Shown: positions 49,045-61,394, numbered from the stretch's first letter. The stretch is DNA of 64,000 bases from Deroplatys truncata (GCA_030765065.1 CM060980.1:61240364-61304363); one strand, 5' to 3'. Notes: generated from the sequence alone by a model not told the origin. Numbers and translations: made by a program.

Positions 49045-49795
49045 AAAAAATTTTGAAGTGTTACCCTCACATGATTCTCTACCCTTGTAAACTATTTTTA
49101 CAAACGCTTATTCTCCATATGCTTCATGCTAATCGAGATATGTGGAGTATTCCATTCACTTTGTATTACCAGGACAAAAAAAATGAATAACGAATTCCCA
49201 TTTGAGAAAAAGCATAAGTATTAGAAAATTTAAGGGAATAACAAGCAATATCTCGAAAATGGTTCACTCAACAAAAAAAGTGTATATGACATAAACTGTG
49301 TATTTTAATGCGATCTACATTTTTGTGTAGTAAAGTTTTGTCTATCTCTTATGGTTTATCAGTTATGCAAAAGTCGTTCACAATGAAGAATATTTTTCAG
49401 ACATTCCCAGAAAATTCAAGATATACATTTTATTTGTCATGAAAATATCTTAAATATATGATATTTTAATCAAAATCTTTAGAGTCATGTCTGAGAAAAT
49501 TAAAATTTTCTAAAAATGTTCCGTGTAAAGGGTTATCTGGGGTGGGGGGATTTTCTTGAAAACCTTCGTGTTCCATCTCTGAAAGATACTGAACCTAAAT
49601 TCCAAGTTCGGTGTTTATGCAACTGTTCGTTTCTGAGTTATGCTGTTCACAGACAGACACACACGGACATGCTTCAAAAATGCATTCGGTGCACCTCAAA
49701 ACATGTATTTCCGGTGAAATCTCGGTATCGAATTTTTGGGTGGAATGCAATACTTCCCCTACTTACTATACGTAGTAGAGAAAGTAAAAATTTGA
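49045..49795 (+). repeat. DR1 interspersed repeat with internal deletion
   Basis: It opens with GTGTTACCCTCACATGATTC, skips part of the 5' region, then follows the standard order to ACTATACGTAGTAGAGAAAG at its end. The microsatellite is short. The ORF 49516-49932 simply reads through the 3' half. Confidence 0.8.
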
Positions 49796-49935
49796 AACGT
49801 TGCATTTACGTGGCTTTGTCTACTCACACTTCTACAAACTATTCTACAGAAGCTTATTCTTCTATCTACTTCTTGTTAATCAAAATAAACTTTCATAACG
49901 CATTTACTCATTTCGTTTTAGATATAAGATGAACA
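49796..49935 (+). repeat. DR1 5' fragment
   Basis: It resembles only the opening part of DR1 (CATTTACGTGGCTTTGTCTAC, CTTGTTAATCAAAATAAAC), placed directly after a complete 3' end. Confidence 0.5.
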
Positions 49936-49939
49936 CTAG

Positions 49940-51075
49940 TTGCCTCTATAAGTAGAGGAGGTACTGCACTCACCCAAAATTTCCATATGGAGATTTCATT
50001 GGAAATACACGCCATGAGGTCCCATAAATCCAAATAAACATTTTTTAAAAATCTCCTAGTGTGTGTGTGTGTATTTATGTTGTACATATTGTCGCAACCT
50101 TAGGGGTTGTGACTGGGGAACGTAGCTTAGAGGTGAAGGTAGATGGTAGAACAAATAACTCGCAATGTTTCATGCTGGCCTATTTTATTATAATAACTAG
50201 AACATGATGATGCTGGGCTTCAGTTCCCAGCTTTAGGTCTTGAAGAGACCAGTTATATCTTTAAAAAATCTAGTTCTTAAGGGGCTTAACATTCAGACTT
50301 GAAATGACTGAAGGCTCAACACACTTAACATATAATGATGTGATCTTTAAGTATTACATAAAATATTGTGAGTTCCCCTAATGGGATCTTACCTTGGAGA
50401 GGTCAGGTATCTTGTTGCAGATCCAGCAGCATGGACTGCTGACGAGTTCAGAATAAGAACGACCCCCAGCAGGGTCTGCAGCTACTTATAAAGAAAGGGG
50501 GGTCTCGACAATCATGCCATGAGCATTACCAAGTATGGTGTACCGCCGCCCTTAAAGTGTGTGGGCTCAGGATTTCCTAAGGATCATGTAATCCATCGGG
50601 AGATGTGCAGAAAGGCACGTATTCCTAAGGAAACGATGGCATGGTGAAATACCTTTGAAATGTCAAGGGAAGTGGCAGACCACTGTTTCCTGTTATAAGT
50701 TAGCTTCAACTACAATCCCAAGTCAAGAAAGTTTATGAAATATAAAAATGACCAAATGTGTTAAAATGTAAGAATTTGCCCAATAAAGTATCAAATATGT
50801 GACAAATTATAATGCTGCCTGCAACTATATACGTGACAATATGTGTGTGTGTGTGTCTGTGTCTGTCTGTGAACAGCATAGCTCTAAAATGTAAAGTCGG
50901 TTAAACACCAAACTTAGTATGTACTTAACTTCAATATCTTACAAGAATACGACACGAAGATTTTCTAAAACATCCCCCCCAAATTAACTTCTATTTGTAA
51001 AATTTTTCATTGTTTTTTATTTTCCCAAAACTGGCTCTAGTAGTTTTGAATAGATTATCATATATTTAAAGGGGA
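49940..51075 (-). repeat. DR1 copy interrupted by a solo LTR
   Basis: The reverse-oriented copy begins AAGTAGAGGAGGTACTGCAC. It is broken inside its TG microsatellite at 50089 and resumes at 50839 with TGTGTGTCTGTGAACAGCAT, continuing to TCATATATTTAAAGG. The two halves join correctly when the LTR is removed. Confidence 0.75.
50090..50838 (+). mobile_element. solo LTR inserted in DR1
   Basis: 749 bp starting TGTCGCAACC and ending CGTGACA, flanked by ATAT on both sides (50086-50089 and 50839-50842). It contains TATAAAG at 50487 and AATAAA at 50782, the usual LTR promoter and poly(A) signal order on the plus strand. It is unrelated in sequence to the LTR at 26804. The 4-bp duplication lies in TA/TG-rich sequence and could be partly chance, but the clean split of DR1 supports it. 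Confidence 0.75.
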
Positions 51076-51399
51076 AAGAAACACAAAAATCATGCTGCTT
51101 CCTAAATGAAGTATATGCCTTATAAAATGTAGTGGTACGATTATTTCTACACATCGCCGCATTATTATTGCTACATAAACTAAACCAAATCTTCGTGTCC
51201 TGGAGGAAGCTTCGAAGCGGCAAGGCAATGACTGTTACACTTACAGTAATACGTTTTCATAATAATTTGCTTTGCTGGTATTTCAAGTTCAAGAGTGGTG
51301 TATTTTGTGTTTTTGGTGATGGTGTTACGAGTCAGTTTAGTATTATAAAACAACTAACACTGAAAAATGCCTCTGTATGTGGCTATAATGTGAAAAGTA
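51076..51399. other. no recognised feature
   Basis: Short spacer between DR1 and the mariner element. Confidence 0.4.
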
Positions 51400-52130
51400 T
51401 TGGGTTGTCTCACAAGTTCGTTAGTTTTGCTCGCAAGTGCCATCTATAGCGCCTGAAAACCCTGAACCCTCAAGTTATCCTAGTCGTCTAACCACCCCTA
51501 CGACTTAGAGAACAACAACCAGACTCGCTATTGGATATGTCAGTGTGTTTTTGTGACTGGCATTGGATAGAACGGTGTGAACTTATGTTTACAAACTATG
51601 GAAAGCAAAAAGGAACATTTCCGACATCTTATGCTGTTTTACTATCGTAACGATAAAATCGCCTCACAATGCCGGCAGAAAATTTGTGCTGTCTACGGGG
51701 AAGATGCAGTAACGAAGCGAGCATGTCAAAGGTGGTTTAGTCGATTTCGAGTTGGGAATTTCTCCCTAAAAGACAAACCTCAGTCTGGACGGCCAATGGA
51801 TACGGACGTGGAAAGAATTTATGAAACGATAGTCAACAATCCGCGAATTACAACTCGGGTGTTGGTATTGGAGCTCAATTTAGTTGTAGCCAGGAACTTG
51901 GCAATATATTGTCGACAACAATGGTGTATACTGCAGGAAATAAATGGTTTGTTTACAAAACCTAACTGTCGTAGTTATTTATCTTTTGAACGACCTTGTG
52001 TTTAAAGTTTGTAAACGGAAAGTTCGGCAACTACGCTGTCGTAGCTATGCTGCGGGTGAGGTGTGTTCCCAGGCGTTCTTAGTGATTGAAACGTAACGAA
52101 AAGCGAACGAACTTATAAAACACACAGGGA
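51400..52130 (+). mobile_element. mariner element with internal deletion
   Basis: The ORF 51577-52005 encodes the N-terminal DNA-binding half of a mariner transposase. Landmarks are the helix-turn-helix with HLMLFYYRNDKIASQ, ICAVYGEDAV, CQRWFSRFRVGNF, then KPQSGRP and NNPRITTR. After about residue 100 the frame diverges and no DDD catalytic core follows. The ends are related as inverted repeats: CACAAGTTCGTTAGTTTTG near 51411 and AAAGCGAACGAACTTATAA near 52100, with TA at the left edge. It looks like a deletion derivative of an autonomous mariner. Confidence 0.8.
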
Positions 52131-52201
52131 GATAATTTTTATAATTTTTCAAGTGGAGAAAAATCTGCCACAAAATTATGGGTAAAAAAATTCTTTTGGT
52201 C

Positions 52202-52226
52202 AGAAAAGAAAAGAAAAGAAAAGAAA
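52202..52226 (+). repeat. (AGAAA)n microsatellite
   Basis: Five AGAAA units. Confidence 0.9.
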
Positions 52227-52850
52227 CTTTTATTTATTCAAAGGTAATGATAGAGCTATATAGTTGGCAGAGGATGGTCAGTTTGATTTCCCCGGATTTT
52301 CAGCTTAATATTTAGTATATTCTATCATGTACTTAAATTCCTGAAAAAATTATTTATTTTTTTAAATTTTTTAAATATATGTGGTGAACGGCGATTTGCA
52401 AAAGGCTGCGTGTGATGACATAATGACTAGTGTTGCAAAACTGGAAAATGTATAGAGTTAAAGCTTTTCTCTCTGACAGACATAAAGGTGTAGGATGTCT
52501 GTTAAAAGCTATCCAAAAGATGAACATATATAAATTTTAACGTAAGTATAAAAGTTTAATGAAAAAAAATAAATCTGCAGAGAAAATGCTCATAACTGAT
52601 GCCAGGGAACGCCATTATAAACAGTAACTTATGGTGGCCTACAAACAAATGTTAGGAGAACAGTAGCGTTTTAATTGAAACATCCACGTCTATTTTCATT
52701 ACATAAAGTGTCACTGTATCTTTCGTGTTATTTTATTTGCTGAGCGCCTGTTATTGTTTTACTATTTTGAATTTTGGGTTCTTTGTCCTCCAGCTAGCTA
52801 TTATTACTCAGTCGAGCAAATCTCTTGAACAGGGTGTGTAAACGGAAAGG
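52227..52850. other. no recognised feature
   Basis: AT-rich spacer. Confidence 0.45.
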
Positions 52851-53476
52851 TGTTGTTACTAAAAGATAACACTGATAAAAGAATTTGTTTTTACACTTTT
52901 ATTGCCGTCACACTTAATTAATTTAACATAATTACTCTTGATACACGCCCGACTGAAACTGTTATATTTTCGAATGTAACTATAATCACTTATTTGCCGC
53001 ACATTATTAATTCTAGTATTTCACATTTTTGTAACTAGCTTTACGACGCGAGAGATTCTGTAGGATTGCGCGACGTTTAACCCGTGGATGATTCTGTTGA
53101 ACAGCGCGACGTTTGCCTTGTGAATTATTCTGTAGAACTGCACGACGTATAACTCGCGAATGATTCTGTTGGACTGAACGTTACCCGTCTCAGGCTTTAG
53201 CTTTTTATACTCCCTCACCCCGATATGCCTAAACATTGTAACAGAGCTGCTATTGGTTAATAAAACGCGCCAACATTAGCGTCTATTTTATATCCAATCA
53301 AAATTACGAACAAATATGCTCTAGGGAAGATATTCCCTCCATTTCTAAAGAAAGGCACGCTACTCTGACGTCATTTGTTTGTCTCATCTAATTAATAAAC
53401 AACTCACCCCCTCGTTACATTGTTACCCGCTCCTATTGTCAGTTTCAGTGAGGCCGTGTAAACTTATTTCCTAACA
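52851..53476 (-). mobile_element. probable solo LTR with intact promoter and poly(A) signals
   Basis: On the minus strand the sequence starts TGTTAGGAAA and ends AGTAACAACA (TG...CA with a TGTT/AACA terminal inverted repeat). CCAAT lies upstream of TATAAAAA (53202-53209), the 36-bp repeats follow at once, and AATAAA (52898-52903) lies about 300 bp further on. This is the LTR order of U3, R and U5. The flanks AAAGG and ATGCT do not match, so boundaries or duplication are uncertain. A host promoter is an alternative. Confidence 0.5.
53054..53180 (-). repeat. 36-bp tandem repeat, about 3.5 units
   Basis: Units starting GATTCTGTWG at 53054, 53090, 53126 and 53162, each with a GCGACGT-like core. 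Thirty-six is a multiple of three, so the minus strand reads a 12-residue repeat of type NRIIHxxNVAxF in a 71-codon ORF (53021-53236). The repeat lies just downstream of the TATA box. Confidence 0.85.
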
Positions 53477-53934
53477 ATGCTTATAATTAACAAACATCTC
53501 AAATCATTGTCATACAATAATGTTAATTTACACTACAATCACTCTGGCATTTACAGTGTTGTGATATAAAATACTGCCACAAAAGTTAGCATAAATGGCT
53601 AAAAAACAATAAATGGAAATATTTTGAATGTGATGAATTATTGGTACCAGACGAAATAAATAAGTTATAGATTAATCAAATTCATATAATAGTATGAAAA
53701 ACATTATTTTGGATAGTACCTTCTTATAAGATTTAGCGTATATTCGACTTTGTGTACGTATTGGCATTTAGAAAGTTATCACAGTCTTTGTATCGTATAT
53801 GCTCCAAAAACCATACATTTTCTTATAATGGCCTCAACTTAGATCCATGACTGCAGCACCATATCACAATTTCAGCGTAAATAAAAAATACTGGTGTTAA
53901 AAGTCAGTACTCCAAAACATCTGGGTCTTGCATG
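53477..53934. other. no recognised feature
   Basis: AT-rich spacer. Confidence 0.45.
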
Positions 53935-55075
53935 ATGAAAAAATCTAATGCGTTACATTCACATGACGTTCTCTACCCTCTATCAAGTATTAGTGGGTAT
54001 ACAAACTATTCTTACTAAAACTTATTTGTCTAAATACTTAATTTTAATCCCAATAAGCCTTTGCAGAAATAGTTACATTACACATTTAAAGGGAAAGCGA
54101 TAGTCAAATGTTTAAGAACTGGGCACTATATGCTGGCCTTAACATTCCATACTACTTCCATGCAATAGCGAGAAATAACTGAATGTAGACAGAATTTGGG
54201 AACAAAATTAACTGAACGCTCTTTAACTGCTGTGGTCCTTAGCATTCCATTCTATATTGGGCGTGAAATACCGGACATTTTCCTCAGAGGCTTCTTTATC
54301 AGGCTTGAGGTTGTTTTACGTGACGCAAATCAACGACACGGGACCACCGACTTTACTTCCCTTCCGAAGGAAGCTATGCTAATGAAGGCCCGAAAAAGAC
54401 CATCGCCCTCCGCCGGGTTTGAACCCGCTACCTCGGAAACTAGAGACTAGAATGGTAACCACTACACTACGGAGGACGACGAACTTGACAACGAACAAGT
54501 AATGAAAATTTCGAACCTTTAATAATGAAAATATCATAAATGGCTATTCTCACAAAAAAACTTGTTTGAAATAGATTGTGTGTTTTAAAGATATCTACAT
54601 TTTGTGTGTAGTACGTCTTCGTCTGTCCTTAACGTTTACTGGTTATATAAGATTATACAATTTTTTTCCAAATGAAGTAGACTACACAGGAATATTCCCA
54701 TAAAATTCAAAATATACATCTATTTGTAATGTAAATATCTTTAACATATGGCATTTCATTCAAACTTGTTAAAGCCATTTTTTATAAAATCAAACATTTC
54801 GAAAATTTTTCCATAGAAAGGGTAGTCTATAGTAGAGAGATTTTCTTGAAAATCTTCGTGTTGCATCTTTGGAAGATTGAACATAAATAAAAAGTTTAGT
54901 GTGTATCCGACTTTTAATTGTTTAGTTATGTTGTTTACAGACACACACACGCAGAGTTTTTCTAAAAATACCTCTTTTTGGTTCAGAGGACCTCAAAACA
55001 TTCTTTCTGATGAAATTTTGACAGCGAATTTTTGAGAGAAAGAAATACTTCCCCTATTTATACGTACTAGAGAGA
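53935..55075 (+). repeat. DR1 copy interrupted by a SINE
   Basis: The 5' part (53935-54190) has CATTCACATGACGTTCTC and TTTGCAGAAATAGTTACA. After the SINE at 54285-54480 the standard order continues with ATCTACATTTTGTGTGTAG and AAGGGTAGTC to a decayed end ACTTCCCCTATTTATACGT. Confidence 0.7.
54285..54480 (-). mobile_element. tRNA-derived SINE (family B)
   Basis: The minus-strand head TCCTCCGTAGTGTAGTGGTT gives a clear A box, and GGTTCAAACCC a clear B box, as in Glu/Asp-type tRNAs. The body has CTTCCTTCGGAAGGGAAG and ends in CCTGATAAAGAAGCC. This is the best-preserved copy of the family; a degenerate copy is at 31045-31200. It lies within a DR1 copy. Confidence 0.85.
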
Positions 55076-55585
55076 GTAATAAAAATGAGAAATCTAAGGG
55101 AGACGATGATGAATGAAATAAGAAAATCTTATGTGTAGCACTCACATGACTTTCTCTATTCTTGTACAAATTACTTTTATAAGCCCTTATTCTCCATCTA
55201 CTTCATATTAATCGAGATAAACGTTTGCAGAAACTATGTTATTGCTAATTTTATGTAGGTACAAGAGGATATGGTAGGCTTTAAGCGATAGTCAGATCTT
55301 TTAAGAGCTGGTTGCTATGTAGAGCATTACATTCTCCAGGACATAAAAATGAATAAGGAATTCCCATTGAAAAAAGTATGAGTATTGGAAAATTCAAACA
55401 AATGTCTCGAAATTAGTTACTCCACAAAAAAATGTTTTAACGAGATCTACACTTTTTGTGCAGTAAAAGTTTGTCTATCTTTTATGGTTTTCCAGTTAGG
55501 CAAGAGCACATTTGGTGACATTTCAGAAAATTCAAGATATGCATTTCATTTGCCATGAAAATATCTTAAGCATTTGGTATTTTAT

Positions 55586-57146
55586 TATTATATACTCTTT
55601 ATTGTCGCTTCAACTTTAAAGTCGTGTCGCGACTACTTTAGAATACACAACATGATTACCATGAAACTACAATATTTTAAACAGTAATAGTACATACAGC
55701 ATTAAATTCCCTAGATACGTGTGATACACATTGTTATACAATTTTTTCGCTTTCGTAAAGTTTATAATTCCTTGTTGTGCTGAATTTAGGGCGTCTGGTG
55801 GGCTGTTGGGATGTCACATCTTTCGCTGTGTTGTACATAACGACAGCAGGCTGTAGCGAGATGAACTGCGAGGTTGGATCTGCAGAGGTTGTACACAGGA
55901 GGAAGGTCACGGTTGAGGAGATGTTTATGCGTTATAGAAGTATGTCAAATACGTAGTCGAGTTAACACAACTTGGTCATTGCGGTTGAAATGATAGTGTT
56001 GAACTATGGACATCGAATAACTTGCTTCTAGATGTGGCTTTCCATGTTTCTCTCCATTGATTAATGCAAGTGGCGGCGCCGTGGCCGAGTGGTTAGACCG
56101 CTCGCCTCTCACCGAGGCGGCCCGGGTTCAATCCCAGGGACCCGCATGTAGAATTTGTGGTGGACAAAGCGGCGTCTGGACGGGTTTCCCCCGCCAATTA
56201 TTCCACCAACTGCTCCATCATCATCTTTCCTTTCATCCATTTCACCATCATTTCGTTTCATCTACTTCCTTCCTCCCATACCAGGCATCGGGCTGATCAC
56301 CCATCCTGGATATTCTGTCTGATCCATGAGTGTCTGCTCTTCGACGGGCCTCTGACCCCAGGCACCCGCCTGTAAGTCCTGGGGGTGTAAGTCCTACATA
56401 AGAGGAGGTTAAACAGATAAAGAAGAAGAAGATTAATGCAAGTCTTTTTGATGAAGTTGATGAAGTCCGTGTGTGGGATCGTGATGTCCTGAGGGGGATG
56501 TTTGGTGGCTTCTTTGGCTGCCTGATCAGCTGATTCAGTTCTCAGAATTCTGACGTGAGACGAACTCTAAGCGAATGATACTAAGTTACCTAAGATTAGT
56601 ATTTTGTTGTACAGTTTCTGAAATTCTTTAAAGATATTTTGGGCGGTTGAGGTTTGTTGAAGGGGTGATAAAGCACTCAGCGAGTCGGAGAATATTATGT
56701 AATTAAGTAGGTTATCTTTTATAAGTATATGAGAGTTGAATTGCGAACAATTCACAAGAATAGGCAGAAAGATAGGTGGGAAGACTATATTGTATGGCGT
56801 AATCAGGGAATACCGCTGCACATTCATTATGATCATCAAGTCCGGGTCCATCAGTGAAAATATGAATGTGTGTTGAATACAATGTACACAATTCGTTAAA
56901 CAGACGATTGTAAGACACAGTATCTGTTGAAGATTTTCCTTGCCTGGTCAATGATGTATCAATAAAGGGGCATGTGAGTCTCCATGGTATATAATCTGAA
57001 TCTATGAGACAAGGGAACATATTAGGCAGAGTAATGTTAAATTCCTTGAGGTAAGCCGAGAGACGAGTTGAAAACTCTGAGAGTTGTGCTGATTCTGTGG
57101 CATTTTCCATGTTATTGATGGGAAATATGTAAGAATGGACTAGAGA
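55586..57146 (-). mobile_element. 5'-truncated non-LTR retrotransposon with RNase H
   Basis: On the minus strand from about 57140 it encodes the end of the RT-adjacent region, then an RNase H domain: HIFTDGPG with the first Asp (near 56865), YSCELFAIQL with the Glu, IIFSDSLSAL with the second Asp, and ESADQAAKEA (near 56530) with the last. After the SINE insertion come VVLTRLRI, the NRDLPPVYNLCRSNLAVHL block typical of this type, and a stop at 55786. A 3' tail of TAATAATAAAA-like sequence ends near 55586. RNase H after RT fits the I or related clade. Frameshifts (for example between 56712 and 56851) show it is dead. Confidence 0.8.
56072..56430 (+). mobile_element. tRNA-derived SINE (family D) with target duplication
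   Basis: The head GCCGTGGCCGAGTGGTTAGA and B box GGTTCAATCCC look like a type II (Ser/Leu) tRNA. A body with CCATCATTTCG and CCAGGCATCGGGCTGATCAC follows, then a GAAGAAGAA tail. GATTAATGCAAGT occurs perfectly on both sides (56059-56071 and 56431-56443). It sits inside the LINE, which sits inside DR1. Confidence 0.95.
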
Positions 57147-57480
57147 TGAAAATCGTTTGACCCATTTTGATAAAATCAAAATTTTCTAAAAATGTTCTAC
57201 GCAAAGGGTAGTCTGGGGTGGGTTTTTTTTTAAAAATTTTCATGTCGCATCTTTGAAAAATACTGAACCTAAATATCAAGCTTGGTATTCGCATTTATCC
57301 GACTTTTAGTTTTTGATTGCGCTGTTCACAGACACAAAGACACACACACTGACCTTCTTCTAAAAATGCTTTTTTTATTGAGGGGGTCTCAAAACATATA
57401 TTTCCGGTGAAATCTCGATACCAAATTTGTGGGTGGAATGCAATACTTCCCCTACTTATTATATGTATTAGAGAAAGTAA

Positions 57481-58530
57481 AAGGTCTTAGTACTCACAAC
57501 CTGTGGATCCATTACCGGACGCAGCAATTAATATTTCACTGCCAAAGAATATTAGTGAAGTTTGAAGCCTTCTTATACTACACTGGGTTTTGGAAACGCA
57601 TTCCTAATATTCGGCATTGCAAATGACGGCATGACAACTCTTCTGCGTCCAGTAGCAGTTCATGTAAGCTGTTTATAGCAGGAATATTGTCACATCTTCT
57701 TATTAGCAGGATGAATAACTTCTTTTTAGCCCTGCGTTTTGTTTTTAACGCTAAATTGTGCCTCAAAATGTTCAAAGCATTACGATCTATAACTTAATTG
57801 TGAAAATTAGGCTGCAATGTTAAACAAACAAAGTCACTCTTCACCAATGTTGTGTTTTCATAGTTCGGGCAACATACACATTCATACTAGCCCTCAATTA
57901 AGAGACTAATGATTATGCTACCTTTGCACAGTCAAAATACTGCGGCCCTTCAAAAAATATTCAGTGGGCAGGTTAAATTTCTTAAATTACTCAAGAAACT
58001 TAATTTACTCTGCCTTATTATTATTTATATGTATACATTCATTGCATTTACACCAATGGATAGAGCGACCACGTTTATCGGTGTTCATATTGTTTCGGAA
58101 TCGTTGTCAGAACGATGTAATTTTTCGAAATCGCACCTTTTTCGTTCAAATTGATAAAGTGGAATACCACGTTAACTCGTTTTAAAAGTGGATACGGACT
58201 GATACCTATCACCAAGTATTAACTGAATTATGAGAAGTGATTGGTTAGTTTTTAACTCTGCACTCTGTTTGTAGAGATAAATTATCACATCATCTAACTT
58301 AAGCCACAAAGGAATCTTTTTGTCATTTAAAGTAACTCATAATGCTCCATACCTGTTTATAGCGTTTTCTCTTCTCTCACATCAGCTGGGTGATCTGAAG
58401 GCGTCACGCTATATTGTGAAAGATGCTGTAACCTTTAACTCCAGGATCACGAGACGCGTGCATTGCTAATTGTTTCTGATGATAAATAAACTAATATGAT
58501 GAATGAAATATTCAGTTTTGTGTTTCGTTC
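57481..58530. other. no recognised feature
   Basis: AT-rich with short ORFs that match nothing I know. Confidence 0.45.
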
Positions 58531-59400
58531 CCCTTTAAGATATTTGTATGCCAAATAAAATGTTTATCTTGAATTTTCTGTGAAGTCGTCTTATTTCTAA
58601 ATTACTTTTGTATATTTGATAAACCGTTAGAGATAAACAAAATCTTAGTGCACAACAAATATAGGTCTCGTTAAAGCACACAATTCATCTCAAAGTTTTT
58701 GTAACGTTGAGTATTTCCGAGATATTCTTTGTTATTGGTTTGAAATTTCAAATAATAGTATTTTTTCAAGTGGTTAGTCGCTATTCGTTTTTTGCTAATG
58801 GTCATACAAACATTATTAAACTTTAAAGTGACCTACTTTTTAAACCGATTTGGCCCACTGTATCTTATACTTACAGCAAATGTGTAAATGTGTAATAATG
58901 GTTTGTCTCGATCAACAAGAAGCACATTGAAGAATAAGCTTTTGTACGAATAAACTGAAGAGAATCGTGTAAATTCAACACATCAGTTGGTTGTTTTTCA
59001 GCTGCTAAATCCTATTCGATTATTTTTTCCCTTTCTTTTCGTGGCCATATCAAGAGAATGGAATTTCAAAGCCATCACATAACGACCCGTTTTTAAAAGA
59101 TTTTACTATCGCCTTAAGATTGTGTAACTAAAACAAAATTGTAATAAGCCATTTCTGCAAATGAAAATCTTGATTAACAAGAATAATACGTTTTACAAGA
59201 ATAGTTAGTAGAAGAATATATAGAGAAATCCACTTAAATGTAACAGTTAGTTGTGCTGTTCGCAGATAAACACACACATTTTGGGTTCAGGGACCTCAAA
59301 ACGTGTGTTTCAATTTAATATCGGTGTCGAATTGTGATTAAAATACAGTACTTTCTTAATTTACCATAAGTAAGCGGTAAAGGCAGTAAAACAGGGGCTC
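58531..59400. repeat. decayed DR1 fragments in mixed orientation
   Basis: 58535-58800 follows DR1 in reverse (AATTTTCTGTGAAGTCG, ATAAACCGTTAGAGATA, GAGTATTTCCGAGATATT). 58890-59220 resembles reverse 5' segments. 59255-59395 resembles a forward 3' end (GGGACCTCAAAACGTGTG, ATATCGGTGTCGAATT). The order suggests rearrangement. Confidence 0.55.
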
Positions 59401-61006
59401 AAAATTAAACTGTACCTAAGTTTCGTCTAGATCCTTAATTGGAGTAAAAAAACTGCATTAGGCATTTTCATTCCCTATGCAATAAACATTGTTCTTACCG
59501 AAGGGAAAGCTTTGCACTGAATCTCAAGCATTTTCAGCATGCATTGTGCAACGACGAAGGGTTGGTAGACTTACAGAAAAGTATTTCCAGAGAGGTCTTA
59601 TATGCACAGCATGAAAACAGGACAGGAGAAATTGCTCTGAAAAAAATGAATTAGTTAATAAAGTAATTCTCATTCTATGCCTGCACGGTGACATCACTTT
59701 AAGTGAAAAAATACGAGCAAAAATTTAAAAAAACAAAATAAATACTCAACCTTTAAGAAACATGTCACATTCCTGCTGTAGCTCCCTCTCGAAAAAAACT
59801 AGCTTATTTTTCCTCATTAAGGTTAAATGAGCTTTAGGACTCATTAAGTCTTTGGACAAAATTACAGGGTGTGAGCAGGTGCGTATCCACGTTTCTATAT
59901 ACAGAGAACAGGGGGCAGGGGTAGGGTTGACCTAAAATAAACTCATTACAGGAAGGGGTGGAAAAGAAGGGACAGGGTAATAAGCCTTCATCGTTACAGC
60001 TTTTTAAAAGTAGAATTTCAAGGGAGGTTTTAAAAAATTGCACCGTTGGTCCGCTTTGGAGGACTTATTCTCTAGCAATTAGTTAGAATAAGGTGGGCTC
60101 GCTTGATTCCCCTTCCACCTTAATATTATCAACGGCAGGAGGGGGATTTACATACAGTTCTACTTATTTTGTAGGAATACAAGCAGGAGAAGCCGCTTGC
60201 TCTATAAGGATTTATTTTAGCTCACTATCAGAGATACAAAAACTTTACCAGATTAGCCTCCGTTAATAAGTCAATTCTATACAAGTTTGTCTTTAAACTC
60301 CAAGCAAGTAATCGTAACTAAGCTATATAAATGATAAAAGAAAACTCTTCCAATATTCCTATTGTACAAACATCGGCTGCACCAAAATATTGAACTACAC
60401 ATTTCCTAAATGAATCAAATTCAGATAAATTTCGATTAAATGTTTACTGTAAGTAAAGAAAAGCCTTTTAGAATGTTATGGAAAGCAACGTACGCTACAA
60501 TTAGGCCCAAATGTACTACTCTCTTGCCCCAAATACCTAGATTTTAACTATAATATACTAAAAGTAAAGACCTGAATGTAAAATTAAACAAATTGAGATA
60601 AACTAATCCAACAATGAGAACATTAAAGAATAAGAGATCAAAGCAATACAAATGAAATTTTATAAATTAATGACAGTATCAATGAGAACATATGGAAGTG
60701 AAAATTTGACCACGAATAGTACAGACAGGAAAAGAAACAGTAGAGATGTGATTTATATGAACAGTAGCAGGATTTAACATCAAACAAAGAAGTAAAGAAG
60801 CTCGCAAACAGGTAAATATATACAACTTAAATAAACAATTAACTAAAATAAGAATAATGTATACAAACATATATTATGAAAAGAGAGAGTAGTGCTATTA
60901 AATTATATGCCCCTACAAAATACCTACAAGTAGGAGGAAGAACAAGATAGGATGACATGTTTAATTGAGGACAGAACAGGTCGAGAAACCTATACCTTGT
61001 GAAAGA
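59401..61006. other. no recognised feature
   Basis: AT-rich, with no ORF or repeat identified. Confidence 0.45.
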
Positions 61007-61008
61007 AG

Positions 61009-61043
<35 letters not shown>

Positions 61044-61055
61044 TATTATTATTAT
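61007..61055. repeat. (AAT)n/(ATT)n microsatellite
   Basis: AAT units turn into ATT units near 61041, so the tract is palindromic. Confidence 0.95.
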
Positions 61056-61104
61056 ATACGCTGTTTGAAATGTTTTAGCAGACAGGCTAATAGAGAAATG
61101 ACTC

Positions 61105-61320
61105 TCATTTTTACTTTTTCTTCCACTTACCTATAGCAAGTAGAAGAAGTACCTATTATATTCCACCCGAAAGCTAGTTATCTAGAATTCATCAAAAATT
61201 CACATTTTGAGATCCCTTGTTGAAAATGATATTTTTAGAAAAAGACCTATGTGTGTGAACAGAAAAACTTAAAAAGGAAATTTTGGTAAGTACTAAACTT
61301 TGTATCTAAGTTCAACATCT
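61105..61320 (-). repeat. DR1 3' fragment
   Basis: It begins with ACTTTTTCTTCCACTTACCT and GAAGTACCTATTATATTCCA and follows the reversed DR1 order to AAGTTCAACATCTTCA. Confidence 0.6.
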
Positions 61321-61394
61321 TCAAGGATTTCCAGTGTTTAGACAGTGCATGTGTTTCCCCCAGCAACTATGACAGTTGGATCCTCTAAATCTGT

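Larger units (their letters stand above)
55122..57480 (+). repeat. DR1 copy interrupted by a LINE
   Basis: The 5' half runs from GTGTAGCACTCACATGAC to CATTTGGTATTTTA near 55585. The 3' half resumes near 57147 with AAATCGTTTGACCCATTTTG and ends with AGAGAAAGTAAAA at 57480. Joined, the two halves match other DR1 copies. Confidence 0.8.

Noticed and set aside
56072-56145. Functional Ser/Leu tRNA gene
   Set aside because: It is continuous with a SINE body and tail and flanked by a 13-bp target duplication.
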